Shown piece after piece: positions 1 through 4,699 of a DNA stretch of 16,422 bases (position 1 is its first letter; every line of letters begins with the position of its first letter). The notes under the pieces are model-generated. The model was not told where the DNA came from. It was given only the letters and a program-made list of their open reading frames with translations, and did not search any database. Where the stretch lies: positions 1-16,422 of the forward strand of contig NZ_CABUIW010000052.1 in NCBI RefSeq assembly GCF_902491705.1, written 5' to 3'. The position numbers and the translations under genes were made by a program. Source of the DNA: an uncultured Lactobacillus sp. (lineage in GTDB: Bacteria > Bacillota > Bacilli > Lactobacillales > Lactobacillaceae).

Positions 1-40
1 TATAAATGTTGATATATCAGCCTATATAAGAACTATTTAC

Positions 41-55
41 TGCCTGTTTGGGGCA
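41..55. other. attL core of the integrated element
   Basis: The 15-mer TGCCTGTTTGGGGCA occurs here and again at 12945-12959, beyond the end of the integrase gene. Outside the core the two copies stay alignable without gaps for about 40 bases to the left (23 of 40 identical, 19 of 24 in positions 4-27). To the right they share TTTTGTAT after a one- or two-base indel. The core itself can fold (TGCC/GGCA followed by T's), so it may sit in a small terminator. The link to integration is inferred from the integrase beside the other copy and the change of gene style outside it. Confidence 0.75.
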
Positions 56-123
56 CTTTTTGTATTTTAAATAGTTTGCGATAGTGTCCAAAACGTTGAT
101 ATAAAGCCATTTTTAATTTTAGG

Positions 124-142
124 TTTACACTATAAAACACTA
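124..142 (+). repeat. Phased ACRCTA repeats near attL
   Basis: TTTACACTATAAAACACTAT contains two ACACTA units ten bases apart. The same pattern with three units occurs inverted at 1554-1582. It lies between the att core and the integrase arm repeats, a position typical of excisionase or accessory-factor sites. Function is inferred. Confidence 0.45.
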
Positions 143-156
143 TTTTTAATCAATTC

Positions 157-175
157 TGCGGAAAAATTGCGGAAA
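157..175 (+). repeat. Integrase arm-type repeats, left end (two TGCGGAAA, third at 234-241)
   Basis: TGCGGAAA occurs at 157-164 and 168-175, exactly 11 bases apart, with a third copy at 234-241. The same octamer in the same orientation and with the same 11-base spacing occurs at the other end (12879 and 12890). Paired direct repeats on both sides of a core are the known layout of arm-type sites for tyrosine integrases with an N-terminal arm-binding domain. Confidence 0.65.
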
Positions 176-201
176 AAACATAACCGCTTGTCGGCGTGGT
201 A

Positions 202-230
202 GATCACTGATTCAGTGGTCTTTTTATTTT
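202..230 (+). terminator. Rightward terminator inside the left end
   Basis: GATCACTG, loop ATT, CAGTGGTC (8 bp with one G-U pair) is followed by TTTTTATTTT. In the integrated state it faces transcripts entering from the left chromosome. In the excised circle it would lie just downstream of the integrase gene and attP, so it probably serves as the integrase terminator. Confidence 0.6.
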
Positions 231-241
231 GCCTGCGGAAA

Positions 242-589
242 AATTCAGTTATTTCTTTTAGGGTGTCTGAATTGTCAGAATACATAATCATCCCCATCAA
301 TTGCTATCTAAAACAGTCATAAAATTAATGGCCATATAATTAAGAATGCGATTATATCAGTGTTTATCATGTTTTAGCCCCCCTACCTAAAAATTTTTAA
401 AATTAGGGCTTACGTACAAGGTGATTGCAATGTGTGCGCTCTTTTTTGAGTGATTGAGGGGGCGGGGATGTTATAATTAGTCTGGTTTGCTTTAATTAAT
501 ATCTCAGGGGCGCTCTCATGGTAGAACGTCTTTTTTTAGTACAATCATTTAGTTATCAGTGCAAAATTAAGATAGATTGCACCGATAAA
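242..589. other. Left-end stretch without a convincing normal-size gene
   Basis: Apart from the 17-codon ORF at 317-370, I see no firm gene here. The stretch holds an imperfect hairpin (AGCCC at 379 pairing with GGGCT at about 406-410, with an A5T5 palindrome inside), a TATAAT at 472-477 on the plus strand with no good -35, and a 31-codon rightward ORF (518-613) that runs into the leftward terminator. It is AT-rich. Confidence 0.4.
317..370 (-). CDS. Possible 17-aa hydrophobic peptide
   Basis: A very short ORF encodes MINTDIIAFLIIWPLIL, almost entirely hydrophobic and long enough to span a membrane once. The reason to list it is its ribosome binding site: AGGGGGG, seven bases before the ATG, as strong as those of the element's other tiny genes. 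It lies downstream of the terminator that ends the neighbouring leftward unit, so it would need its own promoter, for which I see only a weak candidate. It could be a tiny membrane peptide of the type I toxin size class, or a chance ORF. No family is recognised. Confidence 0.3.
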   Translation of the reverse strand: MINTDIIAFLIIWPLIL

Positions 590-627
590 GCAAAAGGGCA
601 ACTAATCCATTAACGGTTAGTTGTCCC
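590..627 (-). terminator. Leftward terminator after the 60-aa gene
   Basis: On the minus strand GGGACAACTAA pairs with TTAGTTGCCC (one mismatch or bulge) and is followed by TTTTGCTTT. It begins at the stop codon of the 627-809 gene and ends the leftmost leftward unit. Confidence 0.7.
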
Positions 628-809
628 TAGTTGTTTAACTCTTGCTGTCGTTTCTTAATGTGACCTAGTAGCATATTTAGGTCGTCTTTTGTAGCGTCCT
701 TAAGAATAAAGCTCTTGGCGATTGAGCGCCTATTAATATATTGAACGTGTGCTTTATTCTTACTGCGATATTTATTAATTGCTTTGTGTTGAGCTTTACT
801 GATAGCCAT
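627..809 (-). CDS. Small basic protein, paralogue of the 59-aa gene at 1347-1526
   Basis: Encodes 60 residues. The start is the ATG in frame MAISKAQHKAINKY, preceded by AGAAAG seven bases upstream; a longer reading frame upstream has no better site. The protein is Lys/Arg-rich and predicted helical, and aligns along its whole length with the protein of 1347-1526: N-terminal Ala/Lys/Tyr pattern, then RS-A-FI, then A-KDDL--L and a LN(N/D) C-terminus. The N-terminus also resembles small ribbon-helix-helix-like phage and plasmid proteins (pattern KAQxKAxxKY), but that is only a hint. It follows the 814-990 gene by four bases, so the two are probably co-transcribed. No function can be named; a small DNA-binding protein is the simplest guess. 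Confidence 0.6.
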   Translation of the reverse strand: MAISKAQHKAINKYRSKNKAHVQYINRRSIAKSFILKDATKDDLNMLLGHIKKRQQELNN

Positions 810-813
810 GTTA

Positions 814-990
814 TTACTTTCTTTCAATCTTAAACTTAATTAATTTCTTGCGCTTATCTTTTGGGGTATGTAACCACGTCTTGAACTTCTTAACATCCTG
901 CTTCCAGAGGGCTACTGTTTCACGAGGGCTATATACATCTAGGGCAATAGTAACGTGTTTGTTTTTTGATTGATACTTAAAGCGTCTCAT
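814..990 (-). CDS. Unknown 58-aa basic protein
   Basis: Starts at the ATG of MRRFKYQSKNKH, with AGGTTGAG shortly upstream. An extension of 32 codons upstream would run through a terminator hairpin and is rejected. The protein is very rich in Lys and Arg and contains a Trp-centred segment (ALWKQDVKKFKTWL) that looks like an amphipathic helix, with a basic C-terminal tail. It is first in a two-gene leftward unit with the 60-aa gene, four bases apart, and just downstream of an AT-rich promoter-like region with the ACATATGT-type motif. I do not recognise the family. Composition suggests nucleic acid binding, which is inference. Confidence 0.55.
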   Translation of the reverse strand: MRRFKYQSKNKHVTIALDVYSPRETVALWKQDVKKFKTWLHTPKDKRKKLIKFKIERK

Positions 991-1028
991 ATTCTCAACC
1001 TCGCTTTTAAATGCTATAATACATATAT

Positions 1029-1072
1029 GAAAAGCCCCAAAGGTTGTTGACTTTGGCGAGTCAACCTTTGGG
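1029..1072 (-). terminator. Leftward hairpin terminator before the 58-aa gene
   Basis: CCCAAAGGT...TGACT at 1036-1052 pairs with AGTCAACCTTTGGG at 1059-1072 (14 pairs, one 3-base bulge). On the minus strand it is followed by GCTTTTC. It separates the 33-aa unit from the 58/60-aa unit. The region just past it, with TATTAT, is promoter-like for the next unit. Confidence 0.6.
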
Positions 1073-1085
1073 TGGCGAATAACCA

Positions 1086-1187
1086 CTAATCAAAAATTAC
1101 TACTAACTTAAAGCGCAAAGGTATTAAGCTAAACTCAACTGAGAAAGCTTTCACTGAGCGCTTTTTGTTTTTGCTCTTTCTGTTCAT
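1086..1187 (-). CDS. Small basic 33-aa protein
   Basis: A short gene below the usual length cut-off. The case rests on its signals: an excellent promoter (1221-1249), then AAGGAAAGGGGG ahead of ATG, and a terminator hairpin after the stop. The product begins MNRKSKNKKRSVKAFS, strongly positive, followed by a hydrophobic C-terminal half (SLIPLRFKLVVIF). It could be a tiny membrane-active or nucleic-acid-binding peptide, or a leader ORF. No homologue is recognised. Confidence 0.45.
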   Translation of the reverse strand: MNRKSKNKKRSVKAFSVEFSLIPLRFKLVVIFD

Positions 1188-1220
1188 GGTAACCACCCCC
1201 TTTCCTTAGGGGCTAGCTAT

Positions 1221-1249
1221 ATTATATACATATGTAAGATAAAGTGCAA
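1221..1249 (-). promoter_or_regulatory. Leftward promoter with palindrome in the spacer
   Basis: On the minus strand TTGCAC, 17 bases, TATAAT: a near-consensus sigma-A promoter. The spacer contains the palindrome TACATATGTA (1227-1236), which recurs at the presumed starts of two neighbouring leftward units. A protein bound there would contact the promoter directly. Confidence 0.75.
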
Positions 1250-1305
1250 TAGGAATCTTTGATTAACGCTAAATAAATACGGTATCATTAGGCTATTGAG
1301 TGGGA

Positions 1306-1348
1306 CAAAATTAAAAGGGCGATCTAGTGTGGGTTCTAGGTCGTCCTT
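1306..1348 (-). terminator. Leftward terminator after the 59-aa gene
   Basis: AAGGGCGATCTAG (1315-1327) pairs with CTAGGTCGTCCTT (1336-1348) with two mismatches. On the minus strand it is followed by TTTTAATTTT. It overlaps the stop codon of the 1347-1526 gene. Confidence 0.6.
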
Positions 1349-1526
1349 AGTCGTTTAGCTTGGCTTTTTGCTCTTGTGCTAGTGTTATAAGTTTAGTTAG
1401 GTCGTCTTTATCTGCATAATGTTTAATAAACGTTCTAGCATTGGAGCGATATTGATATAGTTTAGTTTGCTGTGGATGGCGTTTCTTGTATCGTTTAGTT
1501 GCTTCAGCTTGTGCAAGTGAAACCAT
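1347..1526 (-). CDS. Small basic protein, paralogue of the 60-aa gene at 627-809
   Basis: Encodes 59 residues beginning MVSLAQAEATKRYKKR. The start is fixed by AAGGGG ten bases before the ATG; the longer open frame (28 more codons) crosses promoter-like repeats and is rejected. The whole protein aligns with the 627-809 product (KY/RY motif, RS-AR-FI, A-KDDL, LND end), so the element carries two copies of one small-protein family. It forms its own unit between terminators at 1662-1627 and 1348-1306. Phased ACRCTA repeats lie 28 bases upstream of the start, suggesting regulation by an element-encoded DNA-binding protein. Function unknown. Confidence 0.6.
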   Translation of the reverse strand: MVSLAQAEATKRYKKRHPQQTKLYQYRSNARTFIKHYADKDDLTKLITLAQEQKAKLND

Positions 1527-1553
1527 GATTAAACATCCCCTTAAAATTGCAAT

Positions 1554-1582
1554 TAGTGTAAAATAGCGTTTTATAGTGTAAA
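1554..1582 (-). repeat. Three phased ACRCTA repeats upstream of the 59-aa gene
   Basis: On the minus strand TTTACACTA, AAAACGCTA and TTTACACTA follow each other at ten-base steps. Two ten-base-spaced units of the same motif lie near attL (124-142). Spacing by one helical turn suggests cooperative binding on one face of the DNA. Confidence 0.5.
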
Positions 1583-1617
1583 CTTTTCGCTTGTATACGT
1601 ATATACTCATGTTATAA

Positions 1618-1629
1618 TTACATATGTAA
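1618..1629. promoter_or_regulatory. Palindrome TTACATATGTAA at the start of the 59-aa unit
   Basis: A perfect 12-bp palindrome just upstream of a TATAAC on the minus strand. The core ACATATGT is shared with the promoter at 1221-1249, and a variant (CATATATG) precedes the 58-aa unit. No good -35 box is visible here, so an activator site is possible. Confidence 0.45.
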
Positions 1630-1662
1630 AAGGGCGCTAGATTGTGTGAGAATCTAACGCCC
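1627..1662 (-). terminator. Leftward terminator
   Basis: GGGCGCTAGATT (1632-1643) pairs with AATCTAACGCCC (1651-1662), 12 pairs with one G-U. On the minus strand it is followed by TTTT. It ends transcripts from the ArpU-like gene and the tiny ORFs behind it. Confidence 0.7.
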
Positions 1663-1684
1663 GGCGTTTCTTGCTAGAGGTTTC

Positions 1685-1718
1685 AAGCGTTAGTAGGTCA
1701 AACTATTAACGCTTTTTT
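1685..1718 (+). terminator. Strong hairpin with T-run on the plus strand
   Basis: AAGCGTTAGTAG, loop GTCAAA, CTATTAACGCTT gives 12 pairs with one G-U, followed by TTTT. It overlaps the end of the tiny ORF at 1706-1789. All known genes here read leftward, so it would stop antisense transcripts. Confidence 0.5.
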
Positions 1719-1789
1719 AGTACCGTTAAAATGATCACAATTACAATTACTAGCATTTTACAGCTGGTAAATGTAACGCTAATCGTCAA
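1706..1789 (-). CDS. Probable 27-aa single-span membrane peptide
   Basis: Starts at TTG, seven bases after AGGGGTGA, and reads MTISVTFTSCKMLVIVIVII then LTVLKKR. It has a short polar N-terminus, one hydrophobic span of about 15 residues and a positive KKR tail, the plan of small bacterial membrane peptides. Its start overlaps the stop of the preceding tiny ORF as TTGA, the usual sign of translational coupling. No family recognised. Confidence 0.45.
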   Translation of the reverse strand: MTISVTFTSCKMLVIVIVIILTVLKKR

Positions 1790-1872
1790 GGTACTTCACC
1801 CCTAGACAAGAAAAGAAACACTTTCAAGACCAGCGCCTCCGTTTCTTGCTGTACTTGTAAGTCGTTGGTCAT
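1786..1872 (-). CDS. Possible 28-aa peptide coupled to the 27-aa membrane peptide
   Basis: ATG ORF beginning MTNDLQVQQETEALVLKVF and ending SRGEVP. Its TGA overlaps the TTG start of the next tiny ORF. Its own ribosome binding site is poor (AAGG about 17 bases upstream), and a competing frame starts 12 bases earlier with a better-spaced AAGGCG but encodes a less plausible product. The stretch also contains long inverted repeats (CTAGACAA/TTGTCTAG), so it may instead be a structured RNA. Confidence 0.3.
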   Translation of the reverse strand: MTNDLQVQQETEALVLKVFLFLSRGEVP

Positions 1873-1968
1873 TGTCTAGCATTTAACGCCTTGATAAAAA
1901 TTAGGGGAGCTACCCTTAACTTTTACCATGTCTATGATTATATAGTTATGCTTAATACGTGTAAATAT

Positions 1969-2361
1969 TTATTTGATTAGCTTAGTGTCTTTATCTGGTA
2001 TCAGTGAATACATTAATAACAAGGCTTCATGTTGCTTATTATGGAGTGTACGCTCTGATATTTTCATCCCTTGCTGTTGCAACTGTTCCAGCGTCTGAAT
2101 AACTGAGTATGAATTAATAAAACGATACTCAACAATCATCCCACTGGTTAAATCGTGCTGCTTAACCTTGCTTACAATATTCTCCCGTTCTTTGAGTTCA
2201 TATAAAGCCATTGAGTGGGTGCTTTTATCCTTTGTGGTAATATATTCAGCATTCATAAAAGACAGGCGCTTGGCAATCAGTGAATAATCGTGGTACTGCT
2301 TGAGGTAAGTTTTGGCAATCTTGACGGCTTCCTTGTCGTCAATGGTGGGGATGATTGACAC
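1969..2361 (-). CDS. ArpU/RinA-like phage late transcriptional regulator
   Basis: About 130 residues, the size of the ArpU/RinA group that activates late or packaging genes in Gram-positive phages. The start is likely GTG at 2361, giving SIIPTIDD, because GGAG lies 11 bases upstream; a GTG four codons earlier has no room for a site. The N-terminus has the family's acidic IIPTIDD-KEAVKIAKTYL pattern. The C-terminal third (SYSVIQTLEQL to SERTLHNKQHEALLLM) looks like a sigma-region-4-like helix-turn-helix. In satellites and phages such genes sit near the end of the early block, as here. It may act on the leftward promoters just beyond it, which share a palindrome. The family call is from pattern memory, not a search. 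Confidence 0.6.
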   Translation of the reverse strand: MSIIPTIDDKEAVKIAKTYLKQYHDYSLIAKRLSFMNAEYITTKDKSTHSMALYELKERENIVSKVKQHDLTSGMIVEYRFINSYSVIQTLEQLQQQGMKISERTLHNKQHEALLLMYSLIPDKDTKLIK

Positions 2362-2447
2362 GATAACAAACACTCCGATATAATTTATTTATTCAGAACC
2401 ATTACCAGTAGAGGGTGCATCATTAATTGGTGTGCCTTTTTTTGTTG

Positions 2448-2600
2448 CTAATGTTTGAACAATAGAATCAAGACAGCAATTAATAATAGCGTAAAGGTGG
2501 TAGCTAAATTAAAAGCCCAATATGCGCTAGTAATTGACGTATGGAATAAATGAGCTAATAACGTGTAAAGCATGTAATCATCAAATGAATTTAATAGCAT
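2448..2600 (-). CDS. Small 50-aa membrane protein
   Basis: A gene too short for standard cut-offs. AGGGGGGATG stands ahead of the ATG with ten bases between G-run and start, the same start context as several other genes of the element. Residues 1-30 are mixed and amphipathic (MLLNSFDDYMLYTLLAHLF). Residues about 30-48 form a clear membrane span (FTLLLIAVLILLF) ending in KH. Single-pass topology is predicted. In another frame the 3' end continues as a polar tail after an A7 run (about 2440). No homologue recognised. Confidence 0.6.
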   Translation of the reverse strand: MLLNSFDDYMLYTLLAHLFHTSITSAYWAFNLATTFTLLLIAVLILLFKH

Positions 2601-2683
2601 GATTAGGCATCCCCCCTAAAATAATTAATGGAATTTGTTACGTATAAAAGTCGATGAGCGTTCCTGCAATATTAACAAACCAA

Positions 2684-2714
2684 CCCCCGTTAAATAAAAA
2701 CGGGGGCTTTTTAG
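2684..2714. terminator. GC-rich hairpin terminator, probably bidirectional
   Basis: CCCCCGTT, loop AAATAAA, AACGGGGG, followed on the plus strand by CTTTTT; A-rich on the other side. It stands in a 269-base gap between two small membrane-protein genes. The rest of that gap holds only a 28-codon TTG ORF without ribosome binding site. Confidence 0.65.
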
Positions 2715-2869
2715 TATGTCCTATTTTGATAGCAAAAAAGGGCGATTATTGATCTTTGTTGCTTCTTGTTTTGACGTAAAACGTTATTGTATCAATGATT
2801 ACAGCTAACAAGTCATAATCAATAATAATCAACTACGAATTAATTAAAAAAGTAGTGTTTTGTGAGATT

Positions 2870-2968
2870 CTAGTGTCTGTACTTAATAACCAGTAAAGCA
2901 ATGATAATCACTGCAATAACTGCGGTTAGTTCATACGTCCAATAGGTTGAATCAAAGAATAGAATCAT
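2870..2968 (-). CDS. Small 32-aa membrane peptide
   Basis: ATG preceded by TTGGAGCTGATAAC, a good ribosome binding site and nearly the same start context as the gene at 8638. The product starts MILFFDSTYWTYELTA and continues with an uninterrupted hydrophobic run (VIAVIIIALLVI), ending KYRH. That fits a single membrane span with a positive inner end. It is one of at least four such mini-membrane genes in the element. Role unknown; holin-like, toxin-like or superinfection-exclusion functions are all open. Confidence 0.6.
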   Translation of the reverse strand: MILFFDSTYWTYELTAVIAVIIIALLVIKYRH

Positions 2969-3139
2969 GTTATCAGCTCCAATCTAACAACGAATTATTA
3001 AAAACACCAACATTTGTTAGCATTCTTTTAACTACAAACAGCCCCGAAAATGTGCAATTTTGGGTAATGATTTCTAATTAAGATTGCTGTTATATCAGCT
3101 TTTTAGATGGATTGATAAATTGTACATTGCATGGAATAA

Positions 3140-3505
3140 CTACCGCTTAATTATTCCGATATTTTTATACGCTGTTGTCACTTTGTTCTGGTAGTAACCA
3201 GCATAAAAGCGATGATGTTTCTGATAGACAAACCCTAACAGTTCCATGTTGTGCTTAAATTGTCGATTGCTTAGCGGTGTTAAGTCCTGCTGATAGCAAT
3301 AATCTAAGTAGTGATTATAAATAACCCGACTAGCAACATATAAGCGCCGATCCTTTTTGATGTTGTCAGAGAATACGAAATTAACAACTGTTGGATCTGC
3401 TTTATCTTTGTTTCTAACTCTGAAATGATAATCTTTCTTACTTTCAGCCATCCACTGGGCTAGGGTGCGCCTACTTGTAACATATCTACCACGATACCAA
3501 CTCAT
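3140..3505 (-). CDS. Stand-alone primase C-terminal-like winged-helix protein
   Basis: 121 residues. The ATG overlaps the stop of the upstream 43-aa gene as ATGA, so the two are translationally coupled. Residues about 48-105 (VIYNHYLDYCYQQ, then LTPLSNRQFKHNMELLGF, then HRFYAGY) match the pattern of the winged-helix module at the C-terminus of P4/D5-type phage primase-helicases (x-x-YxxYCxxxxxxPLSxRxFxxxLxxLGF). The N-terminal 45 residues are basic and carry no helicase or primase motif. The element's own helicase has a separate C-terminal domain, so this is an orphan module, perhaps binding the origin or competing with a helper phage protein. The role is inference. Confidence 0.55.
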   Translation of the reverse strand: MSWYRGRYVTSRRTLAQWMAESKKDYHFRVRNKDKADPTVVNFVFSDNIKKDRRLYVASRVIYNHYLDYCYQQDLTPLSNRQFKHNMELLGFVYQKHHRFYAGYYQNKVTTAYKNIGIIKR

Positions 3506-3633
3506 TTGCTTTCATTCCCTTTGTACTGGTCTTTCATGTAGTGGGTAAATAGCCATATAACCGCAATATCAGCAAAAAGGCTTGCCAAACTACATGCAAT
3601 TGCTCCAATTAACAGACACGATACAAGAAACAT
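3502..3633 (-). CDS. Small 43-aa membrane protein
   Basis: ATG at 3633 preceded by GGAGTTGATTTAA. The product starts MFLVSCLLIGAIACSLASLF and continues to a second half of the same hydrophobic stretch (ADIAVIWLFTHYM), with a polar positive tail KDQYKGNESK. It is one long membrane span or a short hairpin. Cys6 and Cys14 are within the hydrophobic part; there is no normal lipobox. It overlaps the orphan winged-helix gene by four bases (ATGA), which supports real translation. Confidence 0.65.
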   Translation of the reverse strand: MFLVSCLLIGAIACSLASLFADIAVIWLFTHYMKDQYKGNESK

Positions 3634-3715
3634 TTAAATCAACTCCATTTCTCTGTATTCTAATTTTCGTTTTAAAGCTGTCTAAGCCGTTTTAACTCTT
3701 AAATGATTAATTATA

Positions 3716-3829
3716 TTAATTGCCTATTACTCGTTTTAAAACAGCCCGAATTTTTGAAATAAACGTGTGTTCTGTCGTAATGGAATAGGTAGCAACTACA
3801 ATCAGTTCCCTTTGTCGTGCATTAGTCAA
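3716..3829 (-). CDS. Small 37-aa basic protein (TTG start)
   Basis: TTG start with AAGGATG upstream in the same arrangement (G-run, decoy ATG, about ten bases, start) as other genes of the element. The product starts TNARQRELIVVATYSI and ends RAVLKRVIGN: an amphipathic helix-like N-terminus and a positive C-terminal helix. Codon usage looks coding, and it fills most of an otherwise empty gap, but no family is recognised. Confidence 0.45.
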   Translation of the reverse strand: MTNARQRELIVVATYSITTEHTFISKIRAVLKRVIGN

Positions 3830-3849
3830 CGTTAAACATCCTTAAATAG

Positions 3850-3869
3850 CTGATATAACAGCTTTTAGG
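3850..3869 (+). terminator. Small hairpin AGCTG/CAGCT with T-run; inverted copy at 3086-3101
   Basis: AGCTGATATAACAGCTTTTA forms a 5-bp stem and short T-run. A near-identical sequence in reverse orientation (GCTGTTATATCAGCT then TTTTT) lies at 3086-3105. Together they bracket the 37-aa, 43-aa and winged-helix genes. The stems are weak as terminators, so they may instead be protein sites. Confidence 0.35.
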
Positions 3870-3908
3870 TTTAAATATGATTGAACGCTCTTACAAGCAA
3901 AAGAATAA

Positions 3909-3954
3909 CATCCCCTTATCATCGCTTGATGCAATAAAAGGGGATGCTTTTTAT
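3909..3954. terminator. Terminator after the 133-aa gene
   Basis: CATCCCCTT (3909-3917) pairs with AAGGGGATG (3938-3946), followed on the plus strand by CTTTTTATTT; the minus strand side ends TTATTCTTTT. It directly follows the stop of the 3955-4356 gene, so it ends that leftward unit and may work both ways. Confidence 0.65.
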
Positions 3955-4356
3955 TTAGCACCATTTGTTATGGTCTAAGTTATTTACCTTGTCTAATAGG
4001 CTTTGAGCGTTTTCTTTTTGCTCTGCTGTTGCCTCTGGGTCGTTTAGAACAGTGGTAGATACCGTTTTCAAAGCGTAACAGTCCATGAGAACTTGTCCCT
4101 TATGTACCTTGAAATGTTCGTCTGGAATATGAGCAACAAGAGGATTTTCAGCCTTAAATCGTTCAATTGGATTGTTTTTCGCTACTTCAATTAAGCCCTC
4201 GTCTATTGCTCGTTGAGTGGGATTGCCTAACTCGTCAATCATCCCCTTAACAACTAGCATTTTATATAGTTTGTCCTTGTTAGGGTGTAAACCAATTGAA
4301 AGCAGATGATTATATGCCTGTTCAATTAAAGGTGGGTATTGGATATTGAATTTCAT
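3955..4356 (-). CDS. Unknown 133-aa protein of the accessory block
   Basis: The start is the ATG of MKFNIQYPPLIEQAYNHLL, with GAGAGGAC eight bases upstream; the open frame extends 19 codons further without a site. It is a soluble, acidic to neutral, mostly helical protein. Residues 30-60 (KDKLYKMLVVKGMIDELGNPTQ) read like a small winged-helix of the kind found in phage antirepressor-associated proteins (KGLIDENGNPTQ-type pattern). The C-terminal part (DPEATAEQKENAQSLLDKVN) is a helix. It stands as its own unit between a promoter (4373-4402) and a terminator (3909-3954). By position it is in the part of a satellite where interference genes usually lie, but nothing in it proves that. Confidence 0.6.
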   Translation of the reverse strand: MKFNIQYPPLIEQAYNHLLSIGLHPNKDKLYKMLVVKGMIDELGNPTQRAIDEGLIEVAKNNPIERFKAENPLVAHIPDEHFKVHKGQVLMDCYALKTVSTTVLNDPEATAEQKENAQSLLDKVNNLDHNKWC

Positions 4357-4372
4357 TTTTTTGTCCTCTCTT

Positions 4373-4402
4373 TTTATAGGGTGTCCAATGTGCCTATGCC
4401 AA
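4373..4402 (-). promoter_or_regulatory. Leftward promoter of the 133-aa gene
   Basis: On the minus strand TTGGCA, 18 bases, TATAAA, about 17 bases before the start codon. Good fit to sigma-A; it would give a short leader containing the AGAGAGG site. Confidence 0.5.
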
Positions 4403-4445
4403 CAAAAAAACATTTTTTTGTAGGAAAATTTCTTTATAGGTTCTC

Positions 4446-4640
4446 TTAAATAGGAGCAGTACGTAAGGCAAAGATAACCATTGCAGTAAATAACGGTATA
4501 CTATCCTCGTTTGTTGAAGCTAAAGAACTACTTAGTTTAATGTCCCTTATATTAATATCTGGATGTTCTGCTAACCATTTATTCATTAATATATCAAGTT
4601 CGTTTTCGTGATATGTACTAAAAACTTTTACCCTTGTCAT
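4446..4640 (-). CDS. Cse60-like small protein
   Basis: 64 residues, ATG preceded by CGAGGTAATAAC. The pattern VKVFST----ELDILMNKWLAEHPDI, then IRDIKLS, then FTAMVIF matches the small family described as sporulation protein Cse60 / DUF2758, also common in phages of non-sporulating Firmicutes. A short beta-alpha-beta-beta fold is expected. Its function outside sporulating bacteria is unknown. It lies on the far side of the presumed origin from the helicase gene. The family call is from recall of the pattern. Confidence 0.55.
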   Translation of the reverse strand: MTRVKVFSTYHENELDILMNKWLAEHPDINIRDIKLSSSLASTNEDSIPLFTAMVIFALRTAPI

Positions 4641-4699
4641 GTTATTACCTCGTTTACTTTATTGTTGGTGTTTAATACGTTATTCCAATTGTTCTACTT

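Noticed and set aside
130..285. Leftward 51-codon ORF at the left end with GGGG before its ATG
   Set aside because: It runs through the terminator hairpin (202-230), the integrase arm repeats and the phased repeats; its Lys/Phe-rich content comes from those repeats. The non-coding explanation is stronger.
518..613. Rightward 31-codon ORF with AGGGG upstream
   Set aside because: It ends inside the terminator of the convergent 60-aa gene, has no good promoter and no recognisable product.
2440..2475. Alternate-frame tail (KKGTPINDAPSTGNGSE) after an A7 run at the end of the 50-aa membrane gene
   Set aside because: It could be a frameshift extension, but the in-frame product is already complete, the alternate frame has no start, and there is no other support.
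2720..2841. 28-codon TTG ORF (MIIIDYDLLAVIIDTITFYV, then KTRSNKDQ)
   Set aside because: The product looks like the other mini-membrane peptides, but no ribosome binding site precedes the TTG.
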